Source of the DNA: Planctomycetota bacterium | GTDB taxonomy: Bacteria > Planctomycetota > UBA1135 > JALUZX01 | DNA: 5,460 bases | Direction of reading: 5' to 3' | NCBI GenBank assembly: GCA_027011425.1 | Contig: JALUZX010000806.1 | Coordinates: 1-5,460, forward strand | Shown: piece by piece, positions 1 through 5,460 of the stretch | Layout of the letters: the number at the start of each line of letters is the position of its first letter | How positions within the stretch are numbered: the first letter of the stretch is position 1 | Translations under genes and position numbers: made by a program | Notes under the pieces: model-generated | The model's database searches: none | Told to the model about the DNA's origin: nothing | What the model saw: the letters and a program-made list of their open reading frames with translations, nothing else

Positions 1-1
1 G

Positions 2-208
2 GGCATCACCTTCGATGTCGTGGAGGGCGGACCGGCCTGGAAGGGGGGACTCCGTTCGGAAGATACGGTGACGAAGATCAACGGGATCCCCGTCAAGACC
101 CCCCGGGACCTGATTCAGGTCTTCTATTCGCTGAGCGGGGGCGAGACCGTCAAGGTCGAGATCCTGCGCGGAGGCAAGAAGAAGGTCCTTGTCGTCAAGC
201 TCGGCTTC
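2..208 (+). other. PDZ domain coding segment inside the propeller-family gene
   Basis: Visible residues 1-69 of the first gene follow the bacterial PDZ pattern seen in HtrA/S41-type proteins: a GITF carboxylate-loop-like start, GGPAWKGGLRSED (usual form SPA-x-x-AGL-x-x-GD), TKINGIPVKT, DLIQVFYSLSGGETV, then the VEILRGGKKKVLVVKL strand pair. The usual Gly-Asp after the AGL helix is Glu-Asp here. The first beta strand is probably cut by the window edge. Such domains normally bind C-terminal tails or exposed peptide strands. It is joined to the first visible Asp-box repeat by a roughly 30-residue Gly/Gln-rich linker. Confidence 0.85.
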
Positions 209-1993
209 CGGGGAGGGGGAGGATTCCAGGGGAGCCTGGGCGGCCAGAGGGAGAACGTCCAGGACAAGCAGGGCCCGAAGGGCTTCGAGACGGGCGGGGT
301 CTTCCGGTCCGACGACGGGGGAAGGACCTGGCGCAGGGTCAACTCCTTGAATCCCAGGCCTTATTATTTCTGCCGCATTCAGGTGGATCCCGGCGACCCG
401 GACCGGGTCTACGTCCTGGGGGTCCGTTATTACCGTTCCGATGACGGCGGGAAGACCTTCAAGGCCTTCCGATCCATGCCGCACCCCGATTTCCACGCCA
501 TCTGGATCGACCCGGCCGACTCGGACCATTACCTTCTCGGCTGCGACGGCGGGCTCCAGGTGACCTGGGACCGGGGGAAGACCTTCCGGTTCTTCGAAAA
601 CATCCCCTGCGGCCAGTTCTACCACGTGGACACGGACGATCAGATGCCCTATTACGTCTACGGCGGGCTCCAGGACAACGGCTCATGGGGAGGGCCGAGC
701 CGGACGAGGTTCTCCGACGGCATCCGGTGCGAGGACTGGTTCGGAATCGGCGGCGGGGACGGCTTCGTCTGCCGGCCCAGCCGTATCCGGCCGGGCGTGG
801 TATTCTCCGAGTCCCAGCTCGGGAACATCGGGTGGCGAAACCTCTTCACAGGCGAGGGCGGGAGAGTCCGCAGGCCCAGGCCTCCCAAGGGAAAACGCCT
901 GCGCTTCAACTGGGACACGCCCTACATCCTCTCCCCCCACGCCCAGGACATGATCTGGATCGGGGGCAACTACGTCATCCTCTCCACCGACATGGGCGCC
1001 CGCTCCCGGATCGTGAGTCCCGAGATCAGCCGGACCGACCGGGGTTCGGCCACGGCCCTGGCCGAGTCCCCCCTGAAGCAGGGGCTTCTCTACGCGGGAA
1101 CCGACGACGGGGCCCTCTGGATGACCCCCGACGGCGGGAAGACGTGGAAGAACATCGGCGGGTCCGTGCCCGGCCTCCCCGGGCCCCGTTACGTGAGCGG
1201 CCTCGAGGCGTCACGATTTTCGGAGGGAAGGGTCTACCTGTCCTTCGACGGGCACCGGTCCGACGACCTGGGGGTCTACCTCTACGTGAGCGAGGACTAC
1301 GGAAAGACCTGGAAACGGATCGGCAAGGGGATCGACAGGGGACCGATTCACGAGGTGCGGGAGGATCCTTTCAACCAGGATCTCCTCTACGCGGGCACCG
1401 AGTTCGGGATCTTCGCCTCCCTGGACCGGGGGAAGACCTTCTTCTCCCTCGAGGGCAACCTTCCCACCGTGGCGGTCCGGGACATGGCCGTCCAGAAAAG
1501 GGAGAGGGAACTCGTCGCGGCGACCCACGGCCGGAGCCTCTGGGTCCTGGACGTCTCCGGCCTCGAGGCCTGCACGCCGGCGGTCATGAAGCGGGAGGCC
1601 GCCCTCTTCCGCCCGGTCCGAGGGGTCCAGTGGGCTCGTTACCCCAGGCGGATCTACGGGAGCGGCCTGTTCGTCGCGCCCAATCCCCCGGCGGGGGTGA
1701 ACATCCACTACTGGCTCGGGAAGGACGTGAAGGACGACGTGGCCCTCTACGTCACCGATCCGGCGGGGAACACCATCCGCTACCTGAAGGGATCGAAGAA
1801 GGCGGGACTTCACCGGGTCTTCTGGAATTTCCGCAAGGAAGCAGGACAGGTCTCCAGGAAGACCCGGCGCGGACCGCGGGGCCCCATGGCGGGCCCCGGA
1901 ACCTACGGGGTGCGGTTGAAAATAGGCAAAAAGGAATATTCCACCACCCTGGAGGTGAAGCCCGACCCGCTGGCCGAAGGCGGAAGGAGGTGA
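2..1993 (+). CDS. PDZ domain plus VPS10/BNR Asp-box beta-propeller protein, 5'-truncated by window edge
   Basis: The frame is open to the left edge, so the start is outside the window; 663 residues are visible, ending at TGA 1991-1993. Visible residues 1-69 read as a bacterial PDZ domain: GITF at the ligand-loop position, then GGPAWKGGL, KINGIPV, DL and VEILRGGKK. A Gly-rich linker (about 70-97) follows. Next come Asp-box repeats (S/T-x-D-x-G-x-T-W/F) near 103-110, 146-153, 188-195, 375-382, 430-437 and 473-480, with family motifs HPDFHAIWIDP, LQDNGSWGG, AESPLKQGLLYAGTDDG and ATHGRSLWVLD. From about residue 560 a domain starting NPPAGVNIHYW resembles the beta-sandwich (FlgD-Ig-like) tail of this family. 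The visible part matches gene 2 from its residue ~294 to its end, so a front propeller half probably lies upstream. Known: Asp-box propellers bind glycans or proteins, and many family members are exported. Inferred: extracytoplasmic binding protein; I see no catalytic site and would not assign glycosidase activity. Signal peptide cannot be judged. Confidence 0.93.
   Translation, partial: GITFDVVEGGPAWKGGLRSEDTVTKINGIPVKTPRDLIQVFYSLSGGETVKVEILRGGKKKVLVVKLGFRGGGGFQGSLGGQRENVQDKQGPKGFETGGVFRSDDGGRTWRRVNSLNPRPYYFCRIQVDPGDPDRVYVLGVRYYRSDDGGKTFKAFRSMPHPDFHAIWIDPADSDHYLLGCDGGLQVTWDRGKTFRFFENIPCGQFYHVDTDDQMPYYVYGGLQDNGSWGGPSRTRFSDGIRCEDWFGIGGGDGFVCRPSRIRPGVVFSESQLGNIGWRNLFTGEGGRVRRPRPPKGKRLRFNWDTPYILSPHAQDMIWIGGNYVILSTDMGARSRIVSPEISRTDRGSATALAESPLKQGLLYAGTDDGALWMTPDGGKTWKNIGGSVPGLPGPRYVSGLEASRFSEGRVYLSFDGHRSDDLGVYLYVSEDYGKTWKRIGKGIDRGPIHEVREDPFNQDLLYAGTEFGIFASLDRGKTFFSLEGNLPTVAVRDMAVQKRERELVAATHGRSLWVLDVSGLEACTPAVMKREAALFRPVRGVQWARYPRRIYGSGLFVAPNPPAGVNIHYWLGKDVKDDVALYVTDPAGNTIRYLKGSKKAGLHRVFWNFRKEAGQVSRKTRRGPRGPMAGPGTYGVRLKIGKKEYSTTLEVKPDPLAEGGRR
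1984..1993 (+). promoter_or_regulatory. Shine-Dalgarno for gene 2, overlapping the stop codon of gene 1
   Basis: AAGGAGGTGA is a 10-base perfect complement to the canonical 3' end of 16S rRNA. Its last three bases are the TGA stop of the upstream gene. The GGAGG core ends 8 nt before the ATG at 1999, ideal spacing, which fixes the gene 2 start and rejects the much longer in-frame extension upstream. The arrangement implies termination-reinitiation coupling between the two genes. Confidence 0.92.
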
Positions 1994-1998
1994 AAAAG

Positions 1999-4815
1999 AT
2001 GAGAACCCATGAGATATTTGCCGTCGCCATTTTCGCCCTTCTCCCGGCCGGCGCCTCCGTCCCCGCCCAGCAGGCGGACATCGCCTCCCGGCTCTCCTGG
2101 CGCTCCATCGGGCCCGCCAGGAGCACCGGACGGGTTGTGGACGTGGCCGTGGATCCCTATAAGCGTTCCACCTTCTACGTGGCCGCCGCCACGGGAGGGG
2201 TGTGGAAGACGGAGAACATGGGAACCACCTTCAAGTGCGTCTTCGAGAAAGGCGCGATCTCCATCGGGGACATCGCCGTCTCCCCGGCGGATCCCAGGAT
2301 CGTCTGGGTCGGCACGGGCGAGGCGAACAACCAGAGAAGTTCGTATAGAGGAACGGGAATCTGGGTGAGCCGGGACGGGGGAAAGACCTGGACCGACACG
2401 GGCCTCGCCGAAGGCCACCACGTGGGCCGGATCGCCCCCCATCCCCAGGATCCCCTCGTCGCCTACGCCGCCGTGGTGGGCCACCTCTACACGGAGAACA
2501 AGGAACGGGGTCTCTACAAGACCTCCGACGGGGGCAGGAGCTGGAAGCTGGTCAAGTACGTCGGCCCCAGGACGGGGTTCATCGACGTGGCGATCGACCC
2601 GCGGAACCCGGAGGTGGTCTACGCCGCCTCCTACGAGAGGATCCGGCGGGCCTGGAACTACGAGGGCTCCGGAGAAGGGAGCCGGATCTGGAAATCCACC
2701 GACGGCGGAAAGTCGTGGAAGATGCTCGGCGGCGGGCTTCCCGCGGGAAAGCTGGGCAGGATCGGGCTCGCGATCTATCCCAAGGACCCGCGCATCCTCT
2801 ATGCCTGTATCCAGAACTACAACATCAAGCCCAAGGTCTCCCGGAGGCGCGGGAGGCCGGGGACGGGCGACATGGTTTGTGAGGTCTACCGGACCGGGGA
2901 CGGGGGCGCCACCTGGAAGAAGGTGAACGAGAAGCCCGAGAGCGTCTCCTACAACTATTACTTCGGCCAGATTCGGGTGGACCCGGTGGACCCCGACAGG
3001 GTGTGGCTTCTCTCCACCCAGCTCTGGGTGAGCCGGGACGGGGGGAAGAGGTGGAAACCCGACGGCGCCCCGGGATGCCACGTGGATCACCACGCCCTCT
3101 GGATCGACCCCTCCGATCCGGAACACCTGATTCTCGGCAACGACGGCGGCCTGTATATGAGCTGGAGCAGGGGCAAGACTTGGGATTGGATCGGCAATCT
3201 CCCCATCACCCAGGTCTACGCCCTTTCGGCCGACAACAGGGACCCCTACGTGGTCTATTTCGGAACCCAGGACAACGGGAGCTGGGGCACCGTCTCCGCC
3301 ACGGGCGGGCGCTCCGGGATCTCCGGAAGGTTCACCTTCGGGACCCTCTGGGGGGACGGCTTCTACTCGGCCGTGGATCCCGCCGACCCAAATACTCTCT
3401 ACGCGGAATCCCAGTTCGGGGGGCTGGCGCGGGTGGACCTCCTCCTCGGCAGGGCCGGGATGATCAAGCCGAGGAGGCCCCGGGGATACCCGAAGCTCCG
3501 GTTCAACTGGATGTCGCCCCTGGTCATCTCCCCCCACAACCCCAGGATCCTCTATTTCGGGAGCCAATACCTGCACCGTTCCCTGGACCGGGGCGACCAC
3601 TGGCAGGTGATCAGCCCGGACCTGAGCACCAACGACAGGGAGAAACTCAAGGGCAACGTGCCCCATTGCACGATCACCACCATCTCCGAGTCGCCCCTGA
3701 GGCCGGGGCTGATCTGGGTGGGGACCGACGACGGGAAGGTCCAGGTGACCCTGGACGGGGGCGTCCACTGGAGGGACCTGACCGGGGGCTTCCCCGAGGA
3801 CGTGCGCAGGCTCTGGGTGAGCCGCGTGGAGGCCTCCCACTTCGACCCCGCCACGGCCTTCGTGGCCTACTGCGGCTACAGGGAGGACGATTTCCGGCCC
3901 TTCCTCTATATGACCACCGATTACGGCGCCACCTGGACGCCCATCGCCAACGACATTCCCGAGGGTCCCATCAACGTGGTGCGCCAGGATCCGCGCGCCC
4001 GGAACCTGCTCTTCGTCGGGTCCGATTCCGGAGTCTACTTCTCGCTGGACAGCGGGGGAAGCTGGACCCGCCTGGCCGGGGGAATGCCCGACGTGGCCTG
4101 CCACGACCTCTATATCCACCCTCGCGAAAGGGACCTGATCGCCGGAACCCACGGGAGAGGGGTCTTCATCATGGACATCACCCCTCTCGAGGCCCTGGCC
4201 GCCCAGGCTCCTTCCCTTGCTCGAAGGAGGCGGCCCGGTCCGCCGGCCTTCCACGTCCTTCTCGGGGTGAGGGCCCATAAACGGATCTACTCGGGGCCCT
4301 CCCGCTCGGCACGGGGCCGGCAGGCTTATTACGGCCGCAACCCCATCCCGGGAACGGTCATCTGGTATCGCCTTCCCTTCGCCGTGGACGGCGGAGTGGA
4401 GGTGGAAGTGGCCGACGCGGCGGGAAAGACCCTCTGGAAGACCAAGGGACCCGGGACGGCGGGGCTCCACAAGGTGCTCTGGTCCGGACGGAGATCCAGG
4501 TCTTTCAGGGCGAGGCCCCGGGGCGGAGCCCGGGGACCAAGGAGGAGCGGCGGCCGGGCCGGCCGGGCCGGCCGGCGGAGGCCTCTCCCCCGGCGGACCG
4601 GGAAGGCCGCTTCCAGGCCGTCCCGCTCCCGCGGCCGGGCTCCCGCACGGACAAGGCCTTCCGGCCCGAGGCCGGGGCGGATGTTCTCCCGGGGGGGAAT
4701 GAGCCTTCCCGAGGGAGATTACGTGGTCCGGATCAAGGCGGGGCGGATGACGGACAGCCGGGTCTTCCACTTCGGCGGGAAGACCAAGGTGGACGTTCCC
4801 AGGGTGGGACTGTGA
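1999..4815 (+). CDS. Exported VPS10/BNR Asp-box beta-propeller protein (glycosyl hydrolase-like family, function unassigned)
   Basis: This gene encodes 938 residues. The ATG at 1999 is chosen because it follows a perfect Shine-Dalgarno and begins a signal peptide: short R2-containing n-region, hydrophobic core about 6-19, likely signal peptidase I cleavage after VPA (23) before QQ; no lipobox. The mature start, SWRSIGPARSTGRVVDVAVDP followed by ATGGVWKT, is the classic opening of this family. Asp-boxes lie near 124-131, 175-182, 233-240, 299-306, 345-352, 528-535, 584-591, 639-646 and 682-689, with degenerate ones at 71-78 and 388-395. Other family motifs are HVDHHALWIDP (361-371), TQDNGSWG (423-430), SESPLRPGLIWVGTDDG (563-579) and AGTHGRGVFIMD (715-726). 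A beta-sandwich-like tail starts near 780. Length is ordinary for the family. The product is paralogous to the upstream gene and lies 5 nt after it, so an operon is likely. Role: probably periplasmic or extracellular binding; enzymatic activity is unproven. Oddity: residues about 829-900 are Arg-rich without acids and are probably frame-displaced (see 4482-4698). Confidence 0.95.
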   Translation: MRTHEIFAVAIFALLPAGASVPAQQADIASRLSWRSIGPARSTGRVVDVAVDPYKRSTFYVAAATGGVWKTENMGTTFKCVFEKGAISIGDIAVSPADPRIVWVGTGEANNQRSSYRGTGIWVSRDGGKTWTDTGLAEGHHVGRIAPHPQDPLVAYAAVVGHLYTENKERGLYKTSDGGRSWKLVKYVGPRTGFIDVAIDPRNPEVVYAASYERIRRAWNYEGSGEGSRIWKSTDGGKSWKMLGGGLPAGKLGRIGLAIYPKDPRILYACIQNYNIKPKVSRRRGRPGTGDMVCEVYRTGDGGATWKKVNEKPESVSYNYYFGQIRVDPVDPDRVWLLSTQLWVSRDGGKRWKPDGAPGCHVDHHALWIDPSDPEHLILGNDGGLYMSWSRGKTWDWIGNLPITQVYALSADNRDPYVVYFGTQDNGSWGTVSATGGRSGISGRFTFGTLWGDGFYSAVDPADPNTLYAESQFGGLARVDLLLGRAGMIKPRRPRGYPKLRFNWMSPLVISPHNPRILYFGSQYLHRSLDRGDHWQVISPDLSTNDREKLKGNVPHCTITTISESPLRPGLIWVGTDDGKVQVTLDGGVHWRDLTGGFPEDVRRLWVSRVEASHFDPATAFVAYCGYREDDFRPFLYMTTDYGATWTPIANDIPEGPINVVRQDPRARNLLFVGSDSGVYFSLDSGGSWTRLAGGMPDVACHDLYIHPRERDLIAGTHGRGVFIMDITPLEALAAQAPSLARRRRPGPPAFHVLLGVRAHKRIYSGPSRSARGRQAYYGRNPIPGTVIWYRLPFAVDGGVEVEVADAAGKTLWKTKGPGTAGLHKVLWSGRRSRSFRARPRGGARGPRRSGGRAGRAGRRRPLPRRTGKAASRPSRSRGRAPARTRPSGPRPGRMFSRGGMSLPEGDYVVRIKAGRMTDSRVFHFGGKTKVDVPRVGL
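2361..3044 (+). repeat. Pair of 21-nt identical direct repeats encoding the WVSRDGG Asp-box core
   Basis: The 21-base stretches at 2361-2381 and 3024-3044 are identical (starting CTGGGTGAGCCGGGACGG) and lie 663 nt (221 codons) apart in the same frame. They encode the strand and start of two Asp-box repeats (residues about 122-128 and 343-349 of gene 2). A third, partial match to CTGGGTGAGCCG occurs near 3812. These are best explained as internal protein repeats conserved at DNA level rather than a mobile or regulatory element. Confidence 0.6.
4482..4698 (+). other. Probable frame-displaced segment in the C-terminal domain of gene 2
   Basis: In the annotated frame, the 72 codons 4483-4698 give 25 Arg and no Asp or Glu. 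Second codon positions are A/T in only 5 of 72 codons, with first positions A/T in 25 of 72; this is the reverse of normal GC-rich coding. The frame starting at 4482 is open across the same stretch, has A/T at the second position in 25 of 72 codons and at the third in 5, and reads as a mixed-charge Pro-rich linker beginning VRTEIQVFQGEAPG. Family similarity in the annotated frame holds up to AGLHKVLW (ending 4482) and resumes at MSLPEGDYVVRIKAG (from 4699). One missing base shortly after 4482 plus one extra G in the run at 4691-4697 would restore one continuous frame. The gene 1 linker at the same place is only about 20 residues. Confidence 0.65.
4552..4575. repeat. 9-bp GGCCGGGCC tandem repeat, about 2.7 copies
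   Basis: Two perfect GGCCGGGCC units (4552-4560, 4561-4569) are followed by a partial third GGCCGG (4570-4575). It encodes repeating Gly-Arg-Ala in the annotated frame, or Arg-Pro-Gly in the frame that composition favours. The unit length is a multiple of three, so copy-number change would keep the frame. It lies within the suspected frame-displaced segment and is a likely site of polymerase slippage or base-calling trouble. Confidence 0.8.
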
Positions 4816-4820
4816 TCCGC

Positions 4821-4841
4821 GCGGGGGGCTCGGCCCCCCGC
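4821..4841. terminator. Strong GC hairpin between convergent genes, candidate terminator
   Basis: A perfect 9-bp stem GCGGGGGGC / GCCCCCCGC (4821-4829 with 4833-4841) has a 3-nt TCG loop. It starts 6 nt after the stop of gene 2 and ends 7 nt before the stop of the opposing gene. No T-tract follows on either strand, so it is not a textbook intrinsic terminator. It could act as a bidirectional RNA-stabilising or Rho-assisted 3' end. Confidence 0.5.
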
Positions 4842-4848
4842 TCCCGGG

Positions 4849-5460
4849 CTACCGTTTCAGCACCCGGAAGAGGCGGGTCTTGAACCTGCCGGAAGTGAAT
4901 TCGCCCTCCAGGCGGAGGGGGCGGGGAATTCGATTTTCCGGAAGATCAAGGAGGGCCCGGGCCCAGGGGAGGCCGCTGTCCCACCTGGAGGAGACGAAGA
5001 CCCATCCCACCCCGGCGCCTGGGAGGCTTTCCAGGACCTGGGAGAGGGAATAGGGGTCCCGGGCCTGGAATCCCCGGAACTCCCCCTCCCAGGCCAGGAA
5101 CCGGGTCTCCGGGGAGAGAAGGGGAACAGCCGGGGAGCCTGGGCGTGAAGAAAGGCTCCGGGCGGCCTCCACGATCTCCGCCGGGGATGTGAGGCGTTTT
5201 CGTTTCCAGGCGTATCGCCACGAGGCCCTGAGGGAGAAAAGGAGCAGGACCAGGAGTCCGGCGGTGAAGAGCTTTTGAAAAAAGGGCTTCCCCGGGCGGG
5301 CCAGGGGGAAGAAGGCGAGAAGGACAAGCGGCGGGAGAAGCTGGAGGGCGGGCCTGTCGGCGAAGAACCAGGGGTGGAGCCACCCTTTTTCGGGACGGAT
5401 GAAAAGAAGGGGGAGGAGGGCCCCTGCCAGGTAGAGAAGGAGGAGGAACCAGTCCGAGCC
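4849..5460 (-). CDS. C-terminal part of a multi-pass membrane protein, possibly GT39/ArnT-like glycosyltransferase
   Basis: The minus-strand frame is open from the right edge to TAG at 4849-4851, giving 203 visible residues; the start lies outside the window. An internal GTG at 5172 is not the likely start because the same frame continues upstream as clear membrane sequence. Hydrophobic segments lie near visible residues 4-20 (FLLLLYLAGALLPLLF), 39-54 (LQLLPPLVLLAFFPLA) and 63-77 (LFTAGLLVLLLFSL). A loop containing WLHPWFFADRPALQ separates the first two. A basic stretch (RYAWKRKR) and a soluble tail of about 120 residues, ending in FKTRLFRVLKR, follow. Membrane helices, then a mixed alpha/beta tail with a closing R-L-F-R-V-L-type strand, resemble GT39/GT83-type lipid-linked-sugar transferases. 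However, the catalytic N-terminal Asp loop is outside the window, so this is a resemblance only. The gene converges on the propeller pair and is probably transcribed independently. Confidence 0.8.
   Translation of the reverse strand, partial: GSDWFLLLLYLAGALLPLLFIRPEKGWLHPWFFADRPALQLLPPLVLLAFFPLARPGKPFFQKLFTAGLLVLLLFSLRASWRYAWKRKRLTSPAEIVEAARSLSSRPGSPAVPLLSPETRFLAWEGEFRGFQARDPYSLSQVLESLPGAGVGWVFVSSRWDSGLPWARALLDLPENRIPRPLRLEGEFTSGRFKTRLFRVLKR

Noticed and set aside
1211..1813. 200-codon minus-strand open frame inside gene 1
   Set aside because: It lies antisense to clear Asp-box motifs, with no ribosome binding site or domain recognised.
685..1998. In-frame upstream extension of gene 2 overlapping gene 1
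   Set aside because: It is Arg/Pro/Gly-rich and lies entirely over gene 1 in another frame. The real start at 1999 has a perfect Shine-Dalgarno and a signal peptide.
3003..4280. 425-codon plus-strand open frame inside gene 2
   Set aside because: It is a shadow frame with Arg/Pro/Gly-rich composition and no domain. Only the short 4206-4247 part was considered as a possible local frame displacement.
4514..4535. GC-rich inverted repeats such as CCCCGGGG and CCCGGGG near 4515-4535
   Set aside because: Short palindromes are expected by chance at this GC content and lie within coding sequence.
1903..4770. 955-codon minus-strand open frame opposite gene 2
   Set aside because: Long antisense openness is expected when codon usage is very GC-biased. 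The translation is Gly/Pro/Val/His-rich with no recognisable family, while the plus strand carries repeated family motifs.
2..4815. Catalytic sialidase or glycosidase assignment based on BNR/Asp-box repeats
   Set aside because: Asp-boxes are structural turns found in many non-enzymatic propellers. No sialidase arginine triad or FRIP-type motif could be identified.
4857..5383. Alternative minus-strand frames overlapping the membrane protein gene
   Set aside because: They are Pro/Gly/Ser/Arg-rich without hydrophobic helices. The chosen frame gives three coherent membrane segments and stays open to the window edge.

Overview
The window is very GC-rich and tightly packed, with strong G/C preference at third codon positions, long shadow ORFs in other frames, and a near-perfect anti-Shine-Dalgarno match. 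This points to a high-GC bacterium. The large secreted 'VPS10/BNR Asp-box glycosyl hydrolase-like' proteins are typical of Acidobacteriota, Planctomycetota, Gemmatimonadota and Bacteroidota. With this GC content the first two are my favoured guesses, but the sequence alone does not settle the phylum.

Layout. (1) Positions 2-1993 (+) are the 3' part of a gene whose start lies before the window. Its product begins, in what is visible, with a PDZ domain and runs straight into Asp-box beta-propeller repeats and a C-terminal beta-sandwich-like domain. (2) After a 5-nt gap, with a Shine-Dalgarno sequence that contains the upstream stop codon, positions 1999-4815 (+) encode a paralogous 938-residue exported Asp-box propeller protein without PDZ. 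(3) A 33-nt intergenic gap holds a strong GC hairpin between convergent genes. (4) Positions 4849-5460 (-) are the 3' part of a multi-pass membrane protein, possibly a GT39/ArnT-like glycosyltransferase; its start is beyond the right edge.

How the genes relate. Genes 1 and 2 are tandem paralogues, almost certainly co-transcribed and translationally coupled, and probably exported together. The family's biochemical role is poorly defined: Asp-box propellers are scaffolds for binding glycans or proteins, and no catalytic centre is evident here. The most interesting architecture is the PDZ domain of gene 1, which sits exactly where gene 2 has only a short Arg/Gly-rich loop between propeller repeats.

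Caution for users of the gene 2 protein. Residues about 829-900 look like a stretch read in the wrong frame. The segment has 25 Arg in 72 residues, no Asp or Glu and an inverted codon-position composition, while the frame one base earlier is fully open and has normal composition. It ends at a run of seven G. This suggests a compensated pair of indels (sequencing error or genuine), and a weaker, shorter case may exist near 4206-4247. No RNA genes, mobile elements, CRISPR arrays or origins were seen.
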